This document shows positions 30,110 through 37,511 of a stretch of 64,000 bases of DNA, in pieces. The DNA is from Streptomyces noursei. Its GTDB lineage: Bacteria > Actinomycetota > Actinomycetes > Streptomycetales > Streptomycetaceae. The DNA lies in the NCBI RefSeq assembly GCF_016917755.1, contig NZ_CP070326.1:6138001-6202000 (forward strand). The letters are read 5' to 3'. Positions within the stretch are counted from its first letter, which is position 1. Every line of letters starts with the position of its first letter. A program made the translations under genes and the position numbers. Under the pieces are notes generated by a model, which had not been told where the DNA came from, did no database searches, and was given only the letters and a program-made list of their open reading frames with translations.

Positions 30110-30886
30110 ATGTCGGTTTTCGACGAGTTCACGGGCCTGTGGGTGCGGGAGTTCCATCCCGCTTCGCCAGCTGCGGCCACACTCTCCTGCTTCCCGCACG
30201 CGGGCGGTTCGGCGAGCTTCTACTTCCCCTTCTCCCGGCAGCTGTCACCGGCGCTCGCGGTGCGCGCGGTGCAGTATCCGGGGCGACAGGACCGGCTCAA
30301 GGAGCCTTGCGCGGAAGACCTGTTGACGCTCGCCCGCCGGGTCTTCGAGGTGCTGCGCCCGATCACCGGCGCCCGACCCGCCCTGTTCGGGCACAGCATG
30401 GGGGCGGTACTGGCCTTCGAGGTGGCCAGGATGCTGGAGCAGGAGGCCGGCGTCACTCCCGCCCACCTCTTCGTGTCCGGCCGCCGCGCGCCCTCGATCC
30501 ACCGCCCGGAATCGGTCCATCGGCGCGATGACGCCGGACTCATCGCGGAGGTGCGGCGGCTGGCCGGAACCGACAGCCAGGCGCTGGACGACGAGGAAAT
30601 TCTGCGGATGGCACTGCCCGCCATCCGCGGCGATTACAAGGCGATCGAGACCTATGTCTATCGTCCGGGACCGCCGCTCTCCTGCCCGATCACCTCGTTC
30701 ATCGGTGACGAGGATCCCAGGGTGAGCATCGAGGACGCCCGGGCCTGGCGTGAGCACACCACCGGGGAATTCGACATGAAGGTTTTCACCGGTGGCCATT
30801 TCTACTTGAACGAACACCGCGAAGCGATTTGTGACCAGATTTCCGGGAAGCTTCTCACGGCGGATTCCCGGCGGCCGGGGGCGTAA
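30110..30886 (+). CDS. Type II thioesterase (PKS editing)
   Basis: Free-standing alpha/beta hydrolase of 258 residues that removes wrong or stalled acyl groups from PKS carrier domains. Visible features: CFPHAGG near the N terminus, nucleophile Ser96 in GHSMGA, and a C-terminal GGHF motif (His230). ATG 30110 sits five bases after GGGGGAG; an upstream GTG start would only add a few residues. It is separated from the PKS stop by about 140 bases and its stop overlaps the next start by one base. A TEII immediately after the last PKS gene and before the DesVIII/DesVII pair is the order in the pikromycin cluster (pikAV). Confidence 0.95.
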   Translation: MSVFDEFTGLWVREFHPASPAAATLSCFPHAGGSASFYFPFSRQLSPALAVRAVQYPGRQDRLKEPCAEDLLTLARRVFEVLRPITGARPALFGHSMGAVLAFEVARMLEQEAGVTPAHLFVSGRRAPSIHRPESVHRRDDAGLIAEVRRLAGTDSQALDDEEILRMALPAIRGDYKAIETYVYRPGPPLSCPITSFIGDEDPRVSIEDARAWREHTTGEFDMKVFTGGHFYLNEHREAICDQISGKLLTADSRRPGA

Positions 30887-32100
30887 TGAAAAATCTGACG
30901 GACAGCGAACTCGGCGGCATGATGCAGCTGGTCCGCGGCACCCAGTGGTACGTCGGCATGTTCGGCGACCCCTATGCGCTGGTGCTGCGCGCCCAGACGG
31001 ACGACCCGCACCCGCTCTACGAACAGGCCCGCGCACAGGGCCCGCTGCACCAGAACGCGCTGGGCAGCTGGGTCTGCACCGGCTACGAACTGGCCGCGCA
31101 GATCCTGGCGGACCCGCGGTTCGACACCCGCACGGCGGACGGCGGCACCGCCGCGCAGCACGTGCTGGCGCTGGACGACGCGTTCCTCGGCCTGGACCGC
31201 ACCGCACACGACCGGCTGCGTGAGCGCACCGCTCCGCTGCTCGGGGCCGAGGCGGTCGAGCGGCACCGCGCGGTGGCCGAACGGGTGGCCGGCGACCTGC
31301 TCGACGGGCTCGGCGCCGAGTTCGACCTCGCCGCCGACTTCGCGACCCCGCTCGCCGTCGGCGTGCTGGCCGAGCTCCTCGCCGTGCCGGCCGCGGACCG
31401 GCCGGGCTTCGCCGAGCACTGCACCGCCCTCGGCAACGCGCTGGACGCCGAGGTGTGCCCGCAGCAGCTCGTCCCGGCCCGCGCCCTGATCACCGCGTTG
31501 GAGCGGCTGCGCGGCCAGTTCGCCGGACGCCCGGACGGGGGCCTGCTCGGCGAGGTGGCGGCGACCGGTGGCGACCTGGCGGCCGAGGACGCGCTGGCGA
31601 CGGCGATGCTGCTGGCCGCCACCGGCGTCCAGACCGCGTCGAGCCTGGTGTGCAACGCGGCACTGGCGCTGCTGGCCGACCCCGCGCGACGGGACGCGGT
31701 GCGCGCCGAACCCGGCCTGCTGCCCCAGGTGATCGACGAGACGCTGCGCAGCGATCCGCCGGTGCACCTGTGCGCCCTGGTCGCCCGCGAGGACGTCGAG
31801 ATCGCCGGTCAACACATCGCCGCGGACAGCCAGTTGGTCGTTCTGCTGGCCGCCGCCAACCGGGACCCCGAGGTCTTCGCCGACCCCGAACGCTTCGATC
31901 CGCACCGCGCCGAAGCCGCGCCCCTGCAAGGCGGCGCGCATCACGAACTGGTCGCCCCACTGGCCAAGTTGCAGGCCGAGGTCGCACTTCGCCTGCTGCT
32001 CGACCGGTTGCCTGGACTCCGGCAGGACGGGCCGATCGTACGACGGAGGAGGGCACCGGTCAGCCGCGCCATCGCGCGGGTACCGGTGACCGCCGCCTAG
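30886..32100 (+). CDS. P450-like glycosyltransferase auxiliary protein (DesVIII/EryCII type)
   Basis: A 404-residue protein with a cytochrome P450 fold but no haem ligand. The region that should read GxHxCxGAPLA reads GAHHELVAPLA (around 31936-31965), with the Cys position taken by Glu. In the DesVIII/EryCII/TylM3 family such proteins bind and activate the partner glycosyltransferase and do no oxidation. The next gene is the DesVII-like glycosyltransferase 38 bases downstream, which fits that role. Its ATG overlaps the TEII stop (TAATG), so the two are translationally coupled. Motif loss, length and neighbour agree, so I regard the family as secure; the sugar and acceptor are not set by this protein. 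Confidence 0.93.
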   Translation: MKNLTDSELGGMMQLVRGTQWYVGMFGDPYALVLRAQTDDPHPLYEQARAQGPLHQNALGSWVCTGYELAAQILADPRFDTRTADGGTAAQHVLALDDAFLGLDRTAHDRLRERTAPLLGAEAVERHRAVAERVAGDLLDGLGAEFDLAADFATPLAVGVLAELLAVPAADRPGFAEHCTALGNALDAEVCPQQLVPARALITALERLRGQFAGRPDGGLLGEVAATGGDLAAEDALATAMLLAATGVQTASSLVCNAALALLADPARRDAVRAEPGLLPQVIDETLRSDPPVHLCALVAREDVEIAGQHIAADSQLVVLLAAANRDPEVFADPERFDPHRAEAAPLQGGAHHELVAPLAKLQAEVALRLLLDRLPGLRQDGPIVRRRRAPVSRAIARVPVTAA

Positions 32101-32138
32101 TCGTGCCCCAGCCGTCCGAACGTCAAAGGAGATAACCG

Positions 32139-33413
32139 GTGCGCGTGCTGTTCACCTCGTTCGCACACAACACGCACTTCTACACACTGGCCCCGCTGGC
32201 CTGGGCGTTTCGCGCTGCCGGCCACGAAGTCACGGTGGCCAGCCAGCCCTCGCTGACCGACACGATCACGCAGGCCGGACTGCCCGCGGTGCCGGTCGGT
32301 GTGGACCACGCCGTGCAGGAATTCGAGCAGCGGCAGAGCAACCGCAACAGCGAGCACCCCGAGATCAACTTCGCCGAGACCCGGCCGGAGATCGTGACCT
32401 GGGACTACGCGCTCGGCCTGCAGTCCATGATGACCCCGCTGATGTACGCCAAGGTCAACGACACCATGGTCGACGACCTGGTGGAGTTCGCCCGGCAGTG
32501 GCAGCCGGACCTGGTGATCTGGGAGCCGTTCACCTACGCCGGAGCGGTGGCCGCCCGGGTGACCGGTGCGGCGCACGCCCGGCTGCTCTGGGGGCCGGAC
32601 GTGCAGCTGCGGGCCAGGAAGCTGTTCCTGCAACGGCAGGCCGAGCAGCCGGTCGAGCACCGGGACGACCCGCTCGCCGAGTGGCTGACCTGGACGCTGG
32701 ACCGCTACGGCTGCACGTTCGACGAGGAGATCGTCACCGGCCAGTGGACCATCGACTCGACGCCGGAGAGCACCCGGCTGCCGCTGGACCAGCACGTGGT
32801 GCCGATGCGCTACGTGCCCTACAACGGCACCTCGGTCATCCCGGACTGGCTGCGCGAGCCGCCCAAGCGGCCACGGGTGTGCCTGACGCTCGGGGTGAGC
32901 GCCCGGGAGGTGCTCGGCGGTGACGCGGTCTCCATCAGCGACCTGATCGAGGCGACCGCCGACCTGGACATCGAGTTGGTGGCCACCCTCGACGCGTCGC
33001 AGCGGGACCTGCTGGCCTCGGTGCCGGACAACACCCGCATCGTCGACTTCGTGCCGATGCACGCTCTGCTGCCGACCTGTTCCGCGATCATCTACCACGG
33101 CGGCGCGGGCACCTGGTCGACCGCGATGCTGGCCGGGGTGCCGCACATCATGCTCGCCGAGCAGTACGACACGGTGCTGAAGGCCGAGCGGATCGAGGAG
33201 TTGGGCGCCGGACTGTTCATCCGGCCCAACACGCTGACGGCGCAGGGCCTGCGCGACATGGTCGTGCGGGTCCTGGAAGAACCCTCCTTCCGGGCCGCTG
33301 CCGAGCGCCTCCGCCAGGAGGTGCTCGCGGAGCCGACGCCGGGCGAACTCGTCCCCGTGCTGGAACGGCTGACCGCCGAGCACCGGACCCGCCCGGAAGT
33401 GCCCGTTGGCTGA
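32139..33413 (+). CDS. Macrolide glycosyltransferase (DesVII/EryCIII type)
   Basis: GT-B fold nucleotide-deoxysugar glycosyltransferase, 424 residues, GTG start behind AAAGGAGAT. The N-terminal half begins with the acceptor-side MRVLFTSF...H motif; the C-terminal half carries the donor-binding HGGAGTW motif and a following PHIMLAEQYD segment of macrolide glycosyltransferases. It should transfer a TDP-deoxysugar to the polyketide ring, by analogy the C5 hydroxyl. It pairs with the DesVIII-like protein just upstream and the DesII-like sugar gene just downstream. The family normally uses desosamine or mycaminose, but the E1 alpha/beta pair at 41-43 kb raises the possibility of a branched 4,6-dideoxy sugar, so I leave the donor open. 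Confidence 0.93.
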   Translation: MRVLFTSFAHNTHFYTLAPLAWAFRAAGHEVTVASQPSLTDTITQAGLPAVPVGVDHAVQEFEQRQSNRNSEHPEINFAETRPEIVTWDYALGLQSMMTPLMYAKVNDTMVDDLVEFARQWQPDLVIWEPFTYAGAVAARVTGAAHARLLWGPDVQLRARKLFLQRQAEQPVEHRDDPLAEWLTWTLDRYGCTFDEEIVTGQWTIDSTPESTRLPLDQHVVPMRYVPYNGTSVIPDWLREPPKRPRVCLTLGVSAREVLGGDAVSISDLIEATADLDIELVATLDASQRDLLASVPDNTRIVDFVPMHALLPTCSAIIYHGGAGTWSTAMLAGVPHIMLAEQYDTVLKAERIEELGAGLFIRPNTLTAQGLRDMVVRVLEEPSFRAAAERLRQEVLAEPTPGELVPVLERLTAEHRTRPEVPVG

Positions 33414-33452
33414 GCACATCACCCCAAGCACCGACGAAAGGCACCTGAAGCC

Positions 33453-34916
33453 ATGAGTAGCCCGGTGGATCTGCAATCCAAGCCGAGCGTCATCGAGCGC
33501 TGCACCCTGCCGGGCGCCGATCCCGCGTCAGCGGTCGCCGCGCTGCGGCCGCTGGTGAGCGAGGCGGCCGGTACCGGCGAGGCCGACGCGGAGCGGCTCG
33601 CGGCACACCTGGTCTCGCTGGCCCGCACCTACAGCACCGAGCCCTTCACCCAGCTGGAGGCGGCCCGGCACGGCCTCGGTGTCGAGCGGGCCGAGTTCCG
33701 GCTGCTGCTCGACACCTTCGCGCGGATACCGGAGTTGCGGACCGCGGTGGAGCAGGGACCGGCCGGCAAGTACTGGACCAACACCGTCCTTCCGGTGGAG
33801 CGGTCCGGCGCGCTCGACGCGGCGCTGCACGGAAAGCCGTGGTTCCCCAACAGCGTCGGCCTGTACCCCGGCCCGACCTGCATGTTCCGCTGCCACTTCT
33901 GTGTCCGGGTGACCGGCGCGAAGTACGAGCACTCCTCGGTGGCCGGCGGCAACGAGATGTTCGCCTCGATCATCGACGAGGTGCCGACCGACAACCCGGC
34001 GCGGATGTACCTCTCCGGTGGCCTGGAACCACTGACCAACCCCGGCCTCGGCGAGCTGATCACCCGGGCGGCCGGGCGCGGGCTGAAGCTCACCATGTAC
34101 ACGAACTCGTTCGCGCTCACCGAGCAGACCCTGGCCCGCCAGCCGGGCATCTGGGACCTGCACGCGATCCGCACCTCGCTGTACGGCCTCAACGACGACG
34201 AGTACCAGGCGACCACGACCAAGCGGGCGTCGTTCAGCCGGGTCAAGAAGAACCTGATGCGGTTCCAGGAGCTGCGCCGGGAACGGCAGGACGCGCCGCG
34301 GCTCGGCCTGAGCTACATCATCCTGCCCGGCCGGGCGCACCGACTGCTCGATCTGGTCGACTACATAGCCGAGTTGAACGCGGCCAACCCCGACCGGCCG
34401 CTGGAGTTCCTCACCCTGCGCGAGGACTACAGCGGACGCCCCGACGGCAAGCTGGCACCGGAGGAGCGGGCACAGATGCAGGAGGCGCTGTCCGCCTTCG
34501 ACGAGCGGGTCCGCGCCCACACGCCGACGCTGCACGTCGACTACGGCTACGCGCTGGAGAGCCAGCGGATCGGCGTCGACGCGGAGCTGCTGCGGATCCG
34601 CCCGGAGACCATGCGCCCGACCGCGCACCCGCAGGTCGCCGTCCAGGTCGATCTGCTGGGCGACGTCTACCTCTACCGCGAGGCGGGCTTCCCCGACCTG
34701 AAGGGCGCCGACCGCTACATCGCCGGGCGGGTCACCCCCGACACCAGCCTGGCCGAGGTCGTCGAGCGGTTCGTCGTCGAGCGGCGCGAGATCGAGCCGG
34801 TGGCCGGCGACGAGTACTTCCTGGACGGCTACGACCAGGTGATCAGCGCCCGGCTCGGCCAGATGACGGCGGACGTGGCCGCGGGCTGGGGAGACGTGCG
34901 CGGATTCCTGCGCTGA
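33453..34916 (+). CDS. Radical SAM TDP-4-amino-4,6-dideoxyglucose deaminase (DesII type)
   Basis: Radical SAM enzyme of 487 residues, close to the usual DesII length. Cys143, Cys147 and Cys150 form the CxxxCxxC iron-sulfur motif (CMFRCHFC), followed by a YLSGGLEPLTN segment typical of SAM binding. DesII removes the C4 amino group of TDP-4-amino-4,6-dideoxy-D-glucose to give the 3-keto-4,6-dideoxy sugar, the branch point to desosamine, chalcose or aldgarose. Its usual partner, the C4 aminotransferase DesI, is not in the window and must be upstream, as must the TDP-glucose synthase and 4,6-dehydratase. It follows the glycosyltransferase by 39 bases in the same operon. Confidence 0.92.
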   Translation: MSSPVDLQSKPSVIERCTLPGADPASAVAALRPLVSEAAGTGEADAERLAAHLVSLARTYSTEPFTQLEAARHGLGVERAEFRLLLDTFARIPELRTAVEQGPAGKYWTNTVLPVERSGALDAALHGKPWFPNSVGLYPGPTCMFRCHFCVRVTGAKYEHSSVAGGNEMFASIIDEVPTDNPARMYLSGGLEPLTNPGLGELITRAAGRGLKLTMYTNSFALTEQTLARQPGIWDLHAIRTSLYGLNDDEYQATTTKRASFSRVKKNLMRFQELRRERQDAPRLGLSYIILPGRAHRLLDLVDYIAELNAANPDRPLEFLTLREDYSGRPDGKLAPEERAQMQEALSAFDERVRAHTPTLHVDYGYALESQRIGVDAELLRIRPETMRPTAHPQVAVQVDLLGDVYLYREAGFPDLKGADRYIAGRVTPDTSLAEVVERFVVERREIEPVAGDEYFLDGYDQVISARLGQMTADVAAGWGDVRGFLR

Positions 34917-34998
34917 CCCCCACCGAACCCAGGAACACCCCCCACACCCCCACACCCCCAACCAGAACACCATCCCCCCTACCGCAAAGGTTCAGAGC

Positions 34999-36207
34999 AT
35001 GAACGACAGCCAGCCCGCACCGACACTGCCGACGAAGCGGACCCACCTCTTCGACCCGCCCGAGGAGTACCGACGGTTCCGCGAGGAGTGTCCGGTGAGT
35101 CGGCTCAGCTTCCCGGACGGCACGCTGGGCTGGCTGGTGACCCGCCAGGAGGACGTCCGCGCGGTGCTGGCCGACCCCAGGTTCAGCACGTACCTGGCCC
35201 GGCACTCCTCACCGATCAGGGAGACACCGCCGGAGGCGCGCGGCGAAGTGCCGCCCGGTCACTTCATCTCGATGGACGCGCCCGAGCACACCCACTACCG
35301 GCGCTTGCTCACCGGGCAGTTCACCGTTCGCCGGATGCGCGCGCTGATCCCGCGGATCGAGCAGATCGTCAACGGGCGCCTGGACGCGATGGAACAGAAG
35401 GGCGGCACGGTCGACCTGATCGAGGAGTTCGCGCAGCCCGTCGCGGCCCTGCTCATCTGCGAGTTGCTCGGGGTCTCCTACGACGACCGGGAGTACCTGC
35501 AGGAGTGCTCCGACGCCCTGATGAGCGCTCAGCTGCCGATGGAAGAGCTGATGACCGTGGTCGTCGGGCTGGGGACCTATCTGCTGGAACTGGTGCGCAC
35601 CAAGCGTGCCGAGCCCGCCGACGACATCATCAGCGGCCTGGTCACCGGGGACAACGGGCTGTCCGACCAGGAAATCGCCGGGATGGCACTGCCGTTGCTG
35701 CTCGCCGGCTACGACGCCACCGCCAACATGCTCGGCCTGGGCACCCTCGCGCTGCTGCTGAACCCCGACCAGCTGGAGCCGCTGCGCGGCGACGACCAGA
35801 TGGCACAGGAAAACCTCGTGGAGGAGCTGCTGCGCTATCTGACGACCGTGCACCTCGGTACCATCCGGGGCGCGAAGGAGGACGTCGAGGTCGGCGGCGA
35901 GCTGGTCCGCGCGGGCGAGATCGTGGTGGGCGCGCTGGCCGCCGCCAACCGGGATCCGCGATGCTACGCCGACCCGGACCGGCTGGACGTCACCCGCGGT
36001 CGCCCCTCGCACCTGGCGTTCGGCTACGGGCCGCACCAGTGCCTCGGTCAGCAGCTGGCCAGGGTCACGCTGAAGGTCGGCTACCGGGAGCTGTTCCGGC
36101 GGTTCCCGGACCTCCGCCTCGCGGTGTCACCCGAGGAGATCCAGACCCTTGACGACAGAGTCATGTACGGCGCGCACGCGCTGCCGGTGTGCTGGTCGGG
36201 CGAGTAA
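34999..36207 (+). CDS. Cytochrome P450 (CYP107-like), macrolide tailoring
   Basis: Complete bacterial P450 of 402 residues. The haem loop reads FGYGPHQCLG with Cys348 as ligand; the I-helix oxygen-binding segment is LAGYDATAN, with Asp-Ala in place of the more usual Glu-Thr; the ExxR helix lies in the middle of the C-terminal half. Likely role is hydroxylation or epoxidation of the macrolactone, as done by PikC or MycG in related clusters; the position cannot be read from sequence. It starts after an 80-base spacer unusually rich in C and A and precedes a second P450 by 20 bases. No ferredoxin gene is visible, so redox partners come from elsewhere. Confidence 0.92.
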   Translation: MNDSQPAPTLPTKRTHLFDPPEEYRRFREECPVSRLSFPDGTLGWLVTRQEDVRAVLADPRFSTYLARHSSPIRETPPEARGEVPPGHFISMDAPEHTHYRRLLTGQFTVRRMRALIPRIEQIVNGRLDAMEQKGGTVDLIEEFAQPVAALLICELLGVSYDDREYLQECSDALMSAQLPMEELMTVVVGLGTYLLELVRTKRAEPADDIISGLVTGDNGLSDQEIAGMALPLLLAGYDATANMLGLGTLALLLNPDQLEPLRGDDQMAQENLVEELLRYLTTVHLGTIRGAKEDVEVGGELVRAGEIVVGALAAANRDPRCYADPDRLDVTRGRPSHLAFGYGPHQCLGQQLARVTLKVGYRELFRRFPDLRLAVSPEEIQTLDDRVMYGAHALPVCWSGE

Positions 36208-36227
36208 TCGAGGGAGGAGCAGGCAAA

Positions 36228-37448
36228 GTGACGCAGACGCCCGTCCCCCCGTCCGAACAGCCCGAGGAGCTGCCCGCCTTCCCGATGGCACGCACGTGTC
36301 CGTTCGCGCCGCCGGAGGGGTACGCCCAACTGCGTGCCCGGGGGCCGCTGACCAAGGCCACCTTGTGGAACGGCAAGGAGACCTGGCTGGTCACCGGCTA
36401 CCACCCGCTGCGCAAGCTGCTGCAGGACTCAAGGATCAGTTCCGAGCAGCCCCGACTGGCCTCACTCGCCCCGAGTGAGGAGGGGGAGGGCGCGAACTTC
36501 CGCACGTTCGTCGGGATGGACCCGCCGGAGCACGGCGTCTACCGCCGGATGCTGACCGCGTACTTCACCGTCAAGCGGGTCCAGGCGATGCGCCCGGCGA
36601 TCCAGCGGACCGCCGACGAGCTGGTGGACGGGATCCTGGCCACCGAGGGCCCCGTGGACCTGGTCGAGGCGCTCGCGATGCCGCTGGCGACGATGGTGAT
36701 CTGCGAACTGCTCGGAGTGCCCTATGCCGACCGGGAGTTCTTCCACAGCCGTTCGTCGGTGGCGATCCAGAGCAGCACCGCGGGGGAGACCACGGCCGCG
36801 TTCATGGACCTCTACCAGTACCTCGACAAGCTGGTCACCGCGAAGGAGGCGGAGCCCGACGAGGGGATCATCAGCCGCCTGGTGGTCGAGCAGCTGCGCC
36901 CCGGCGCGCTGACCCACGAGGAACTGGTCAACACCGCCGTGCTGCTGCTGATCGTCGGCCACGAGACGAGCGCCAACATGATCGGCCTCGGCGCGCTGAC
37001 GCTGATGCGCCGCCCGGACGTGGTGGCCGAACTGCGCGCCGACCCCGAGCTGTGGCCCGCGGCCGTCGACGAGCTGCTGCGCTACCACTCCAGCGCGGAC
37101 TGGCTGCGCCGGGCCGCCAAGGAGGACATCGAGATCGACGGCACGGTGATCAAGGCGGGCGACAGCGTGATCGGCCTCGCCGCCGCAGCCAACCGGGACG
37201 AGCGGTTCGCGAACGCCGACGAGTTCGACATCCACCGCACGGAGCGCCATCACCTCGCCTTCGGCTACGGCCCGCACCAGTGCATCGGCCAGCACCTGGC
37301 CAAGGCGGAGCTGGAGATCGCGTTCGGCACGCTGTTCGACAAGATCCCCGACGTCGTGCCCGCCGCCGAGCTGGACGAGCTGCCCTTCAAGCACGATGCG
37401 ACGCTCTTCGGCCTCTACCGGCTGCCGATCACCTTCGCCCGCCCCTGA
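36228..37448 (+). CDS. Cytochrome P450 (CYP105-like), macrolide tailoring
   Basis: Second P450, 406 residues from GTG 36228, chosen because GAGGGAGGAG lies just upstream; a longer open frame overlapping the preceding gene lacks such a site. Haem loop FGYGPHQCIG (Cys352), I-helix GHETSAN with the conserved acid-Thr-type pair, and an N-terminal PMARTCPFAPP segment characteristic of CYP105 proteins. CYP105L members (TylHI, MycCI) oxidise an exocyclic methyl of 16-membered macrolides, so methyl hydroxylation is a reasonable guess only. With the preceding P450 it suggests at least two post-PKS oxidations. Confidence 0.92.
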   Translation: MTQTPVPPSEQPEELPAFPMARTCPFAPPEGYAQLRARGPLTKATLWNGKETWLVTGYHPLRKLLQDSRISSEQPRLASLAPSEEGEGANFRTFVGMDPPEHGVYRRMLTAYFTVKRVQAMRPAIQRTADELVDGILATEGPVDLVEALAMPLATMVICELLGVPYADREFFHSRSSVAIQSSTAGETTAAFMDLYQYLDKLVTAKEAEPDEGIISRLVVEQLRPGALTHEELVNTAVLLLIVGHETSANMIGLGALTLMRRPDVVAELRADPELWPAAVDELLRYHSSADWLRRAAKEDIEIDGTVIKAGDSVIGLAAAANRDERFANADEFDIHRTERHHLAFGYGPHQCIGQHLAKAELEIAFGTLFDKIPDVVPAAELDELPFKHDATLFGLYRLPITFARP

Positions 37449-37511
37449 GCGCACGTGCCCGACCCACTGCACCTACCGCACCCACCGCACTTACAGAACG
37501 GAAGGCACGCC

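Noticed and set aside
30886..32100. A third active P450
   Set aside because: The haem-ligand Cys and surrounding motif are lost; helper protein of the glycosyltransferase instead.
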